Source: CAVWQV01 sp963757115
GTDB lineage: Bacteria; Pseudomonadota; Alphaproteobacteria; Acetobacterales; Acetobacteraceae
Assembly: GCA_963757115.1 (NCBI GenBank)
Contig: CAVWQV010000006.1
Location: 434,001 to 498,000 of the forward strand
Length of the DNA stretch: 64,000 nucleotides
Reading direction: 5' to 3'
The stretch's first letter is position 1. Every line of letters begins with the position of its first letter. The position numbers were made by a program, and so were the translations under genes. The notes below the pieces were generated by a model that saw nothing but the letters and a program-made list of their open reading frames with translations, did not search any database and was not told where the DNA came from. This document shows positions 49,489-59,315 of this stretch, one piece after another.

Positions 49489-50838
49489 GTGAGCGATCGC
49501 GCGCGCATGGACACGCTGGCCCAGCTGCCGCCGGAGAGCCTGCTGACGATCGGCGCGGCGCTCGTGCTTGCCGCACTGCTGCTTTGGCTCGCGGCCATGC
49601 TTGCCGGCCAGCGTCGCGCGCTCACGGAACTCGATCGGGCGCTGCGCCACGTCGTCGCCGAGGGCACGACCAACAGCCTCGCGATCGCGTTCGACCGGGT
49701 GCAGGCCGGCGAGCGCGAGCAGAACCTCGTGCTGCAGCGCTTCCACGCCGCCACACAGGCGAGCCTCGCCGCAATGCGCACCGACATGGCGGACCGCTTG
49801 CGCGCGGGGTTCGACCAGTTCGCTCAGGCGCTGCGCGGCGAGCAGGAGCAGCTCCGGTCCCAGGTCGACGGTAAGCTCGAAGCGATCCGCGCCGGCAACG
49901 AAGCCAAGCTGGAACAGATGCGCGCGGCGGTGGACGAGCAGCTGCAATCGGCACTCGAAAAGCGCGTCGGCGAGAGTTTCAGGCAGGTGGCGGAACAGTT
50001 CGCGCAGGTGCAGCAAGCGATCGGCCAAGTGCAGGCGGTCGCGTTGCAGGTGGGCGACCTCAAGCGCTTGTTCTCCAACGTGCGCGCGCGCGGCGCCTGG
50101 GGCGAGGCGCAGCTCGACGCGATGCTGGAAGACGTGCTGCCGGGCGGCTTCGATCGCAACGTCCGGGTTCGCGAGGGCAGCGCCGAGGCGGTCGAGTTCG
50201 CGCTGCGGCTGCCGGTGCAGGACGGCACCTTATGGCTGGCTGTGGACTGCAAGTTCCCGACGGAGGATTACGACCGGCTGCTGCTGGCCGCCGAGGCCGC
50301 CGACAGGGACGCCGAGCAGTCCGCCCGCCGGGCGCTGGAGCGCCGCATCCGCGAGGAGGCCGATCGTATCGGACGCAAATACATCGTCCCGCCGCGCACC
50401 GCCGATTTCGCCATCATGTATTTGCCGACGGAAGGCTTGTTCGCCGAGGTGAGCCGCGCGCCGGGCCTCGTGGAGCAGGTGCGCCGCCGCTATCACGTGG
50501 TGGTGCTCGGGCCGAGCCTGCTGCCCGCGCTGCTGCACACCATCCGCATCGGCCAGCTCACTTTGGTGCTGGAGCGACGTTCGGGCGAGATCGCGGCGAT
50601 GCTGGGCGCGGTGCGCGCCGAATGGGGCAAGCTGAACGCGGCGCTCGACGGCATGGCCGACCGCGCCGAGAAGCTCAGCCGCAGCATCGACGACACCAGG
50701 CTGCGCACGCGTCAGGTCGGCAAGAAGCTGGGCGGCGTGCTGGCCGCCGAGGCGGAGGAGGCCGACCGATTGCTGGGGTTGGAGGGGGAAGGGGCGGAAG
50801 CGACCGCCGGTCCGGCTCTGGGCGAGGCGGTCGACTGA
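49489..50838 (+). CDS. rmuC: DNA recombination protein RmuC
   Basis: 449 residues. An N-terminal membrane anchor (LLTIGAALVLAALLLWLAAML) is followed by a long coiled coil and then the RmuC nuclease-like domain: VRARGAWGEAQLDAMLEDVL, LAVDCKFPTEDYDRLL, DFAIMYLPTEGLFAEV and LPALLHTIRIG. RmuC limits recombination at inverted repeats. The start is GTG 49489 or ATG 49507; neither has a strong ribosome site. It follows gapR on the same strand. Confidence 0.92.
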   Translation: MSDRARMDTLAQLPPESLLTIGAALVLAALLLWLAAMLAGQRRALTELDRALRHVVAEGTTNSLAIAFDRVQAGEREQNLVLQRFHAATQASLAAMRTDMADRLRAGFDQFAQALRGEQEQLRSQVDGKLEAIRAGNEAKLEQMRAAVDEQLQSALEKRVGESFRQVAEQFAQVQQAIGQVQAVALQVGDLKRLFSNVRARGAWGEAQLDAMLEDVLPGGFDRNVRVREGSAEAVEFALRLPVQDGTLWLAVDCKFPTEDYDRLLLAAEAADRDAEQSARRALERRIREEADRIGRKYIVPPRTADFAIMYLPTEGLFAEVSRAPGLVEQVRRRYHVVVLGPSLLPALLHTIRIGQLTLVLERRSGEIAAMLGAVRAEWGKLNAALDGMADRAEKLSRSIDDTRLRTRQVGKKLGGVLAAEAEEADRLLGLEGEGAEATAGPALGEAVD

Positions 50839-51284
50839 AAGTCCGAGATTGCTGGCGGCTTCTGGCGGCGCTCAGTAATCGGCACGTGAAAAGGCATCCT
50901 CCGTCGCGAGCTTGCTACCGCAACTCAAGTAGCGAACATGAGATGGTTGAAATCTGAATTGGTGGCCCAGAGGGCGATTTCGCCCGCGAGGATATTCGCA
51001 CCGGAGTTTCGCATCATTTAAGTCGTTGATGAAGGCTGGCCTGTGTGGCCAGTGCGAAATCCTTGAGTTTCGCACGGGACTTGGCAACGCGGCGCTGCAA
51101 CGTGCCGACGGTAGCCGTTCTGACGGACGAATTGTCACGGTCCTGTTATAGTGCTACACCCAGTGGCGAGCTAGCGTCCCTACAGAGGCCCGTTGGAATC
51201 GGTCTAAGCCGCTTGGAATGGCCGCACCGCCGTAAATTCACTCATCCTGGTTTACCGACCCTGAACGCTTGTGGAGGATCCTTT
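50839..51284. other. 446-base region with no supported gene, lower GC
   Basis: No frame here has convincing protein character. Base composition is visibly lower in GC than the flanks (for example 50940-51020). A minus-strand frame at 50872-51138 and a 41-codon plus-strand frame from an ATG at 51029 match nothing I recognise. The promoter of the DUF1254 gene must lie in this stretch. Confidence 0.5.
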
Positions 51285-52729
51285 GTGAGACACAGCTACT
51301 CAAGACGGACGGTCACTGCTCTGCTCGGCGCAACGCCGCTGCTGTCGCTGCGAGGGGGCGCTGCATCGGGTCAGGTCTCAGAGAAGCCGCCGAAGCCGAG
51401 GTCGGAAGCGGAACAGATCGCCCTTGATGCCTACATCTACGGCTATTCCCTGATCACGACCGAGGTCACGCGTGTCCAGATGTCCAACGTCGATAAGACC
51501 GAAGGCATGCATGCGCCGACTGGCCAGTTCGCCAATATTAAGCGTTATCCGGCGGCCGGCTTCCGTGGGGTATCGGCACCGAATGCCGACACGCTCTATT
51601 CGGTGGCGTGGCTGGACCTGGCCGAGCCGCAGGTGTTCAGCCATCCGGACATGGGCAAGCGCTTCTACCTGTTCGAGATGAGCGATCTTTGGATGACGGA
51701 CTTCAATTCGCCTGGCACCCGCACCGCCGGAGGTAACGCGGCGAACTACTTGATCACTGGTCCGGGCTGGACTGGCAACGTGCCCGACGGGATAAAGCAG
51801 ATCAAGTGCGCCACGCGCTATATGGTAATCCTGGGGCGCACTTACGCCGACGGCACCGACCAGGATTACGCGGCCGTCAATGCGTTGCAGGCTCATACAA
51901 GATCGTGCCACTCAGCGGATACGGCAAACCTAACACGTACCAAATTCCCCCGGTTAATCCGAACGCTGGCTTCAGCATGACTGACGCCCCGCAGACCGTG
52001 ATCCTCGACATGGATACCTCCACGTACTTCAACATGATGGCGCGTCTGATGGGCAACGCGGCCCCTCCGGCCCCCGAAGATGCGCCGATGCTGGCCCGTA
52101 TGGCCAAGATCGGTCTCGTTCCGGGGCAGCAATTCGATCTGGCAAAGCTCGAGCGGGCCGACCAGGCCGCGCTCCAGAACCTCGGCAAGACCGCCCTGCA
52201 GCGCATCGAAGCCAACAAGGGCAGCCTGGGCGCAATGGTGAACGGCTGGGTCGTGACCAAGGGTCTCGGTGTCTACGGGACCAACTACATGAAGCGGGCT
52301 GTGGTGGCGGCCTTCGGCTGGCCCGCAAATCTGCCGGAGGATGCCGTCTACCCGTACACCGAAGTCGACAGCGAGGGCCGGACGCTCACGGGCGCGAACA
52401 GGTACACGCTCACGTTCGCCAAGGATGAAACGCCGCCCGTCGACGCCTTCTGGTCGATCACGATGTATGAAATCGACAAGGGATGGTGGTTCGTTCCCAA
52501 TCCATTGAACAAGTTTACGGTCAGTCCACGCAACAATCTGAAGTCGAATCCGGATGGGTCACTGACACTGCACTTCCAGAACGAGTCGCCCGGCACCGAG
52601 CTCGAAGCGAACTGGCTACCGGCACCGAAGGGTCAGTTCATCCCGATGCTGCGCATGTATTGGCCGAAGGAGACGGATCCTTCGATCAACAACGGCACGT
52701 GGAAGCCGCCGCCAGTGGAGAAGGCCTAG
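51285..52729 (+). CDS. DUF1254/DUF1214 family exported protein (frameshift near 51893)
   Basis: 481 residues after restoring one T near 51891-51894. An RR-containing N-terminus (SRRTVTALLGATPLLSL) suggests export. The DUF1254 part has DAYIYGYSLITTEVTRVQM, FANIKRYPAAGFRGVSAPNA and DTLYSVAWLDLAEPQ. The DUF1214 part has FAKDETPPVDAFWSITMYE and FQNESPGTELEANWLPAPKG. The family is widespread and poorly characterised. GTG 51285 has GGAGG seven bases upstream. It lies in a stretch of lower GC. Confidence 0.88.
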
Positions 52730-52944
52730 TCCGGGGCTGGACGGAGGAACGTCGGCAGACACAGGCCGCCATCGAGGACTGCGCTGAGGTCTTGTCTGTG
52801 TGCAATGGGGCCACTGCGGCCGCATCCTTGGCCTCCTAGACATCAGCCCATTTACGGCGACTACGTCGATACACTGCCGGTCCTTCGGCATTCGCTCGGC
52901 GACGTTCGCCGATGCGGGCGCCGTGATCTGCGGCATGTCGCAGG

Positions 52945-53493
52945 TTATTTCACTGGCATCATGATGTGCTCATAGGAGCTGCCGCCCCACATGATGAATG
53001 GGTGTTTAGGTGCGTCCGCTGTCGTCGGGATGTTGTCCAACATGCCTGCCATGCCGACCACCATGACGTGGGGACCTGTCGAAACCCACTTCTTGCCCTC
53101 CGGCGGACTGGTGGCGAAGGGATCGTCGTTGCTGGCGTCAGAGCCGCCCTGCAGCATGTAGACGAGGCCCATCTTTCCCTTGGCGGCGTCCTTATGATCC
53201 ATCCATGCCTGAAGCCATTCCATGGCATTTTTGTCCAGGCACATCGGATCATTGCCCGGCGAACCCGGATCGTCGGGAACGCAGGTATAATCATTCGTGC
53301 CCTTGCGGAGGATGCGCATTTTATTATCCTCCATCGAAACGACAGTCGCGTCCTTGGATATCGCGGGCGGCGCTGCGGACATCGCATTTGCGATAAGTTG
53401 GGCGTCGGTCTTGGAATGCGTTCCCGATTGCGCACCCGCTGCGGTAGAGAGAAGTACAGCAACAGGCAGCACCGCAATTAAGCTTGCTCGCAT
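52945..53493 (-). CDS. Hypothetical secreted protein
   Basis: 182 residues from ATG 53493, with GGGAGG six bases upstream and a clean signal peptide (LIAVLPVAVLLSTAAGAQ). The mature protein has ATVVSMEDNKMRILRKGTND, CVPDDPGSPGNDPMCLDKNA, a MEWLQAWMDHKDA helix, and GKKWVSTGPHVMVVG. Two cysteines flank the PGSPGNDPM loop. I do not recognise the family; similar secreted proteins are common in soil bacteria. Confidence 0.75.
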   Translation of the reverse strand: MRASLIAVLPVAVLLSTAAGAQSGTHSKTDAQLIANAMSAAPPAISKDATVVSMEDNKMRILRKGTNDYTCVPDDPGSPGNDPMCLDKNAMEWLQAWMDHKDAAKGKMGLVYMLQGGSDASNDDPFATSPPEGKKWVSTGPHVMVVGMAGMLDNIPTTADAPKHPFIMWGGSSYEHIMMPVK

Positions 53494-53580
53494 TGTGAGC
53501 CTCCCTTGATCCTTGCTGAACCGTAACGCGCAATCGGTGTGTTCGCAAGCGGTCGGCGAGGTCGCCACTGTTGAGCCCGA

Positions 53581-53979
53581 TCAGCCGGAGGCGTCGGACG
53601 TGTTCAGCGTCACGGCCGCACGAATCAAAGACTTCAATGCCTCCTCGTCGATCTTCTCGCCTTCGTGGAAGTCGATGGCGCGCCGCGTGTTGCCATCGAG
53701 GCTGGAATTAAAGAGGCCCGACGGGTCCTCAAGTGCGGCCCCTTTAGCAAAGGTCATCTTGACGATGCTCTTGTAAGTCTCGCCAGTGCAGAGCATACCG
53801 CCGTGATACCACACCGGAACTCCTCTCCACTTCCATTCTTCGACAACGTCAGGGTCGGCTTGCTTGATCAACGCTCGGAGCTTCGAAAGCATCTGGCCGC
53901 GCCAATCTCCAAGCTCCTCAATCCTGTTGTCGATCATCTGCGATGGCGACTTTCCTTCCTTCAACACGCTCTTGCCCAT
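53581..53979 (-). CDS. DUF1801 (YdhG-like) family protein
   Basis: 132 residues. RIEELGDWRGQMLSKLRALI, PDVVEEWKWRGVPVWYHGGM, IVKMTFAKGAALEDP and ALKSLIRAAVTLN are the order seen in DUF1801 proteins. The W-rich motif around residue 50 and FAKGA are conserved in the family. Function unknown. GC is lower than in the flanking core genes. Confidence 0.9.
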   Translation of the reverse strand: MGKSVLKEGKSPSQMIDNRIEELGDWRGQMLSKLRALIKQADPDVVEEWKWRGVPVWYHGGMLCTGETYKSIVKMTFAKGAALEDPSGLFNSSLDGNTRRAIDFHEGEKIDEEALKSLIRAAVTLNTSDASG

Positions 53980-54136
53980 GATTATGTTTCGTTTCCGCGG
54001 GAATTTGTTCGGGTGATTGACGTTTCCGTAACATTTGGTTTAGCCGAGCTTTGATATAGTTTTTTGACAGATCAGCCGTTGACGGTGCCTCTCCTGACCT
54101 TGCCGCTCTACGCCACAGGGCGACTTCGCGAGGCGC

Positions 54137-54624
54137 TCAGGGATGCTTGTGGATCGGGTCGACCCAATACACCGCCTCCGGCTGCTCCACCGGCTTGATG
54201 TCGAGGTTCACCACCACCGCTTCGTTGTCGCTGCGGACCAACACGCATTCGAGCGTCTGGTCGTCGCTGGCGTTGATTTCCTGGTGCGGCACGTAGGGCG
54301 GGACGAAGATGAAGTCCCCGGCTCCGCTTCGGCCACGAACTCGAGCTGGTTGCCCCAGCGCATCCGCGCGCGGCCCCTCAGGACGTAGATGACGCTTTCG
54401 AGTTCGCCATGATGATGCGCGCCCGTCTTGGCGCCGGCATGGATGTGGACGGTGCCAGCCCAGATCTTCTGCGCCCCGACCCGCGCGGCGTTGATCGCAG
54501 CGGCCCGGTTCATGCCCGGCGTCTGCGGCGTGTTGGTGTCAAGCGTATCGCCCTTGATCACCCGCACGCCGTTGGTTCGCCAGTCCACCGACACCGGACG
54601 GTCCGATTGGTCCTGCGCGCTCAT
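54137..54624 (-). CDS. Cupin domain protein (frameshift near 54316)
   Basis: A single-domain cupin, 162 residues after restoring one base in the CCCC run at 54316-54319. The metal-binding motif 1 is GAKTGAHHHGELESVIYVLRG; in the shifted part, PGDFIFVPPYVPHQEINAS supplies motif 2, ending KPVEQPEAVYWVDP. Start ATG 54624 gives MSAQDQSDRPVSVDW. Ligand or reaction unknown; small cupins of this kind bind metal and sugars or aromatic acids. Confidence 0.85.
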
Positions 54625-54720
54625 CGCCTGCCTCCGAGTGGCGAGGACAACGTGAGCAGTTCGCGCGCTAAGCTCAAGCCCGCTCCGCCGTCCGCTTCGG
54701 CTCCCGGCACCGCGTGATGG

Positions 54721-54891
54721 CTATGTGGCCACGCCCGGCCGATCGATGCCCGTGGTCAGGCGAACCCAGACCTGGCGCATCATCACCCAAAGGGACGAGC
54801 CGAGTTCGCTCGCATCCGTGGCCCGCGCTTCGTCCGCGAACACCTCGTCGGCGAACAGGTCGGTTGGCCAGTCGAGTTCTGGGAGTGTCAT
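54721..54891 (-). CDS. Small hypothetical protein, 56 residues
   Basis: A 56-codon frame starting MTLPELDWPTDLFADEVFAD and containing GSSLWVMMRQVWVRLTTG, with GGAG six bases before the ATG. The acidic N-terminus and the aromatic, hydrophobic middle suggest a real protein. No known family is recognised. It lies between the cupin and MFS genes on the same strand. Confidence 0.5.
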   Translation of the reverse strand: MTLPELDWPTDLFADEVFADEARATDASELGSSLWVMMRQVWVRLTTGIDRPGVAT

Positions 54892-54992
54892 GGCACGCTC
54901 CGTGATTGCGTTCGGAGGTCAGACTGCCGTCCGCAATGGGGCGTGCCTGTGACGCACCTCACCACCCGCGCCCCGGTCCCGCCACAAAAGGC

Positions 54993-56363
54993 TCACCTCG
55001 TGCGGGATGGTCTGCGATGTGACACTCGTACCACACTCACGGCGGCGGCGACGATCGCGATGCCCGCTGCCAGCAGCAATGTCACCTTGGCGCCGTGGGT
55101 CGGGGCGAGGCCGAACACGACGGCCACCAGGGCCACCCCCAGTGCTTGCCCAAGGAGGCGGGCGGTGGACAGCATGCCGCCGCCCGCGCCGCTGCGATGC
55201 GGCGGCGTCGCGCCGATCATCGCGCGATTGTTGGGCGTCTGGAACAGCCCGAAGCCAAAGCCGCAGACCACCATGCGCCAGCCGATCTGCAGCTCAGTGG
55301 GATGCGCGGGCAGCAGGGCCAGTGCGGCGAGCCCTGCCGTCAGCGCCACCAAGCCGATCCCTCCGAGCACGCCGGCTGAGTAGCGGTCGGATAGCCGCCC
55401 GGCGATCGGCGCCAACACCGCGGTCGTGAGCGGCCATGGCGTCATCAGCAACCCGGTTTCCACCTGTGAGCGGCCGAGCGCGTCCTGGAGGAAGAACGGC
55501 AGCGACACAAACGCCATGGCCGCCGCGGCGAACGAGCAGATCGACGTGGCGATCGACAACGCGAACACCGGGATGCGCAGCAGGTCCACCGGCAGCAGCG
55601 GCGCGGTGCGGGACAGCTGGCGCGTCACCAGCAGCCATCCGGCGATGATGGCACCGGCGAATTCGAGCGCTACCAGGCTCCGCCGCTCGCCTTGGCCGAA
55701 GCCGTCCACCGCCACGATCAGCAAGCCGAACGCGGCAGCGTTGAGCAAGGCGCTGCCGACATCGAAGCGGTGCGACGCACGGCCGGTCGCGGGCAAGGTC
55801 CGCAGCCCGAGCGCGAGCGCCGCCAAACCGAGCGGCACGTTGACGTAGAAGAGGTATTGCCACGGTCCCACGGACAGGATGCCGGATGCGACCGTGGGCC
55901 CGACCGCCGCGGAGACCGCGACGAGCAGCGCGTTGATCCCCATGGCCGTCCCTAGCTGCCGCCGCGGGTAGATGAAGCGGATCAGCGCGGTGTTCACGCT
56001 CATGATCCCGGAGGCCCCAAAACCTTGCGCGGCCCGCGCGAGCGCGAGTGTCGTGAGTGAGTCGGAGCGCGCGCACAAGAGGGAGGCGATCGTGAACACC
56101 ACGAGCCCGGCCTGGTAGACCCGGCGGTAACCCAGGATGTCGCCGAGCGAGGCGAGTGGCAGCAATGAGACGGTCACGGCGAGCTGGTAGGCGTTGACCA
56201 CCCAAATGGACGCGGCGGGGGTCGCTCCCACGTCGCGCGCGATGGTGGGCAGCGCCACGTTGGCGATCGCGCCGTCGAGCACGGCCATCACCAGGCCGAG
56301 GCCGATCGTGCCGATCGCCCAGTAGCGCTGCGGGATGTCGAGCCCGTCTTCCGTCCCCGCCAT
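54993..56363 (-). CDS. MFS transporter, DHA2 (EmrB/QacA-like) family
   Basis: 456 residues and about 14 hydrophobic segments. DHA2 marks are VMAVLDGAIANVALPTIARD (motif D1), WVVNAYQLAVTVSLLPLASL, LGDILGYRRVYQAGL (motif A) and ARAAQGFGASGIMSVNTALI (motif B/C region), with YPRRQLGTAMG following. Family members export drugs or metabolites with proton antiport. No TetR regulator is adjacent. Complete. Confidence 0.93.
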   Translation of the reverse strand: MAGTEDGLDIPQRYWAIGTIGLGLVMAVLDGAIANVALPTIARDVGATPAASIWVVNAYQLAVTVSLLPLASLGDILGYRRVYQAGLVVFTIASLLCARSDSLTTLALARAAQGFGASGIMSVNTALIRFIYPRRQLGTAMGINALLVAVSAAVGPTVASGILSVGPWQYLFYVNVPLGLAALALGLRTLPATGRASHRFDVGSALLNAAAFGLLIVAVDGFGQGERRSLVALEFAGAIIAGWLLVTRQLSRTAPLLPVDLLRIPVFALSIATSICSFAAAAMAFVSLPFFLQDALGRSQVETGLLMTPWPLTTAVLAPIAGRLSDRYSAGVLGGIGLVALTAGLAALALLPAHPTELQIGWRMVVCGFGFGLFQTPNNRAMIGATPPHRSGAGGGMLSTARLLGQALGVALVAVVFGLAPTHGAKVTLLLAAGIAIVAAAVSVVRVSHRRPSRTR

Positions 56364-56458
56364 GGCTCTCTCGATCTAAACTCTGCGCCGGCTCTTAACA
56401 GCGATTGACCGGGCTGGTCAGACCCGGCGCGGTCGAACGGAGGCTCTGTGCTGTAGCC

Positions 56459-57412
56459 TCACATTTGCTTGCGCGGCCGCCAGCGGCGACCGACAGCGCG
56501 AAGCGGGGCGGTGATCCGCCAGGAGGTAGATGCGCGCGTGACGCGGAGCGCTTCCCGCAGCGCGGCGTTCTCGCGCGCCAGGGTGCCGGCCTCGCCGGGC
56601 GCTGGCGCCGCGGCGAGCACGCGGCGGGCTTCGGCGAAGGAGGCCGCCGCCTCGGCCGGCTCCGCCCCGGCGGTCAAGCGCACCAGAAACTCGAGCTGCC
56701 CGGGTTCGGTGGGGCGGAACAGCGCGATGGCAAAGGGAAACAGCCCGAGCCGGAACAACGCCTCGGCCGTGTCGAGAAAGCTCGCCGGCGTGAACACCCA
56801 GCAATGCGCGTCGACATAGCGCGGTTCGGCAACGAGGTTCCGCGCCAGTGCGAAGGCCGCCGCGAGCTTGTCGGGTGGAGCGTTGCCCGCGCGCGGGTCC
56901 GATTGCCAGGCAGCGGCCGCGTCCACGGGCGCCGCAAGCGACGCCGCCTCGAAAACCTGCCGAACCGACGGCTGGCGATAGCGGAGCAGATAGGCTTCCA
57001 CGATCTCCGCCAAGCTGCTTTCGCGTCGCCACACGTCGAAGGTGAAGCGCCGGTCTGGGATGGCCAGCCCGAGGGTGCCGCCTGGCAACAGTACCTCGTG
57101 CAGTTCCAACAGCCAGCCGATCAAGTCGGGCACGTGTTCCGCCACGTGGCTTGCCAGCACGTACGCGACCTGGCCGCCGGCCAACTCGCGCAACGGGCGC
57201 TCGCCCCAAACGATGTCGACCTCGACGATGTCGTCGAGCACGACTGATGGGTCGCGTTGGCTGGCCCGCAGCGCGGCAGTCGGGAGATAGTCGACATACC
57301 GGATCGGGCCCTCGCGCTTCAGCACCATGGGCGAGGTGAGCGGACCGATTTCGAGCCCGGGTGCCGTGTCGATCGGCACCGATCCCAGCAGGTGCACGCG
57401 CTTGCCCGTCAT
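56459..57412 (-). CDS. Methyltransferase-domain protein with C-terminal coiled tail
   Basis: 317 residues. GLEIGPLTSPMV, IRYVDYLPTAALR, IVEVDIVWGE, YVLASHVAEHVPDLIGWL and EVLLPGGTLGLAIPDRRFTF show a class I SAM-type fold of the kind found in glycan clusters. The SAM-binding first loop is short. The tail ASTSWRITAPLRAVGRR is seen at the end of many glycosyltransferases and O-antigen-modifying enzymes. Substrate and exact activity unknown. Confidence 0.82.
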   Translation of the reverse strand: MTGKRVHLLGSVPIDTAPGLEIGPLTSPMVLKREGPIRYVDYLPTAALRASQRDPSVVLDDIVEVDIVWGERPLRELAGGQVAYVLASHVAEHVPDLIGWLLELHEVLLPGGTLGLAIPDRRFTFDVWRRESSLAEIVEAYLLRYRQPSVRQVFEAASLAAPVDAAAAWQSDPRAGNAPPDKLAAAFALARNLVAEPRYVDAHCWVFTPASFLDTAEALFRLGLFPFAIALFRPTEPGQLEFLVRLTAGAEPAEAAASFAEARRVLAAAPAPGEAGTLARENAALREALRVTRASTSWRITAPLRAVGRRWRPRKQM

Positions 57413-57479
57413 CGCAACCCTTTGACGCCGCTCTTTACAACATTACATGCCGACACGAGACACCAGGACAGGACATCCG

Positions 57480-59315
57480 ATGCACGACCTCGCCCCGACC
57501 ACCAGCTCACCCGGGGCCGCTGCCGTACGTGCCCCGGATGCCGGCGGGGGCGCAGCGCCCGGGCTTCCAGAGTGGGACCTGTCCGACCTCTACCCCGGTC
57601 CCGACAGCGCCGGCGTGGAGGCCGACCTAGCCGCAGCCGATGCCGCTGCCCGCAGCTTTGCCGACAATCATGCGGGGAAGCTCGCGGAAATGACGGGGCC
57701 AGACCTCGCCTCCGCCATCGCCGAATACGAGCGGATCGAGGAGGTGCTTGGCCGCCTGATGTCCTACGCTCAGCTGTTGTTCAGCGGCGACAGCACCAAC
57801 GCCGAGATCGGCCGCTTCTATCAGACGATCAGCGAGCGCGTCACGGCGATCAGCAGCCACCTGATTTTCTTCACCCTGGAGCTCAACCGGCTTGATGACG
57901 CCGCGCTCCAGCAAAAGCTCGCGGACCCCGCCGCCGCGCGCTGGCGGCCCTGGCTGCGCGATCTTCGGGTGTTCCGTCCGCACCAGCTGTCCGACGAGCT
58001 CGAGCGGCTGCTGCATGAGAAGGAGGTTACCGGCCGCGCCGCCTGGAGCCGCCTGTTCGACGAGACGGTAGCGGCCATGCGCATCCCGGTGAACGGCGAG
58101 CAGCTGACCGTCACCGACGCCCTCAACAAACTGTCCGATCGCGACCGCGCGGTGCGCGAGGCGGCCGGGCGGGCGGTGGGCGCCACGTTCGGCGAGAACA
58201 TCCGGCTGTTCGCGCTGGTGACCAACACGCTCGCCAAGGACAAGGAGATCGATCGACACGTGGCGGCGCTACCCGCAGCCCGGCAGCTATCGCAACCGCT
58301 CCAACATGGTGGAAGACGAGGTGGTGTTCGCGCTGGCGACGGCGGTGCGCGAGGCCTACCCACGCCTGTCGCACCGCTATTATGCGATGAAGGCGAAGTG
58401 GCTCGGCCTCGACAAGCTGCAGTATTGGGACCGCAACGCGCCGTTGCCGGCCGACGACGATGTCGCGATCGGCTGGGAGGACGCGCAAGCCCGCGTGCTC
58501 ACCGCCTACGGCGCGTTCAGCCCCAACTCGCCAAAATCGGAGGCGAGTTCTTCGATCGCCCATGGATCGACGCCACGTTGCGGCCGGGCAAGTCGGGCGG
58601 GGCGTTCGCGCACCCGACCGTGCCGTCCGCGCACCCCTATCTGCTGGTGAACTATCACGGCAAGACGCGCGACGTGATGACGCTGGCGCACGAACTCGGG
58701 CACGGCGTGCACCAGGTGCTGGCGGCCGGTCAGGGCTATCTCATGTCGGGCACCCCGCTCACGCTCGCCGAAACGGCCAGCGTGTTCGGCGAAATGCTGA
58801 CCTTCCGCGCCATGCTCGACGCTGAGACCGACTCGCGCCGCCGGCGCATAATGCTCGCCTCCAAGGTGGAGGACATGCTGAACACGGTGGTGCGGCAGAC
58901 CGCATTCTATCAGTTCGAGACCCTGCTGCACGACGAGCGCCGCGGGGGCGAGCTGGTTCCCGAGCGGATCGGCGAGCTGTGGATGAAGGTGCAAACCGAG
59001 AGCCTTGGCCCGGCGTTCGAATTCACGCCGGACTACAAGGTGTTCTGGTCCTACATCCCGCACTTCATCCACTCGCCGTTCTACGTCTACGCTTACGCGT
59101 TCGGCGACTGCCTGGTGAACGCGCTTTACTCGGTGTTCCAGTCCGGCCATCCCGGGTTTCAGGCGAAGTACCTCGACATGCTGCGAGCGGGCGGCACCAA
59201 GCGGCACAAGGAATTACTGGCGCCGTTCGGGCTCGATGCGTCCGAACCGGCGTTCTGGACGCGGGGCCTCGATGTGATTGCGGGCTTTATCGACGAGCTG
59301 GAGCATGCCGGCTGA
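57480..59315 (+). CDS. pepF: M3 family oligoendopeptidase (PepF-like), two compensating frameshifts
   Basis: A cytosolic zinc peptidase, 611 residues. The active site is LAHELGHGVHQ (HExGH) with the Glu ligand in TLAETASVFGE. The N-terminal WDLSDLYPGPDSAGV is the usual family start, and PSAHPYLLVNYHGKTRDVMT precedes the site. Between about 58254 and 58522 the coding lies in another frame (MVEDEVVFALATAVREAYPR). Removing one base near 58254 and adding one C to the CCCC at 58521-58524 restores it. AGGA precedes ATG 57480. It overlaps the following kinase gene by one base. Confidence 0.9.
   Translation: MHDLAPTTSSPGAAAVRAPDAGGGAAPGLPEWDLSDLYPGPDSAGVEADLAAADAAARSFADNHAGKLAEMTGPDLASAIAEYERIEEVLGRLMSYAQLLFSGDSTNAEIGRFYQTISERVTAISSHLIFFTLELNRLDDAALQQKLADPAAARWRPWLRDLRVFRPHQLSDELERLLHEKEVTGRAAWSRLFDETVAAMRIPVNGEQLTVTDALNKLSDRDRAVREAAGRAVGATFGENIRLFALVTNTLAKDKEIDRHVAALPAARQLSQPLQHGGRRGGVRAGDGGARGLPTPVAPLLCDEGEVARPRQAAVLGPQRAVAGRRRCRDRLGGRASPRAHRLRRVQPQLAKIGGEFFDRPWIDATLRPGKSGGAFAHPTVPSAHPYLLVNYHGKTRDVMTLAHELGHGVHQVLAAGQGYLMSGTPLTLAETASVFGEMLTFRAMLDAETDSRRRRIMLASKVEDMLNTVVRQTAFYQFETLLHDERRGGELVPERIGELWMKVQTESLGPAFEFTPDYKVFWSYIPHFIHSPFYVYAYAFGDCLVNALYSVFQSGHPGFQAKYLDMLRAGGTKRHKELLAPFGLDASEPAFWTRGLDVIAGFIDELEHAG

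Noticed and set aside
50872..51138. Minus-strand frame in the 446-base gap
   Set aside because: No signal, motif or ribosome site that I could support; composition not protein-like.
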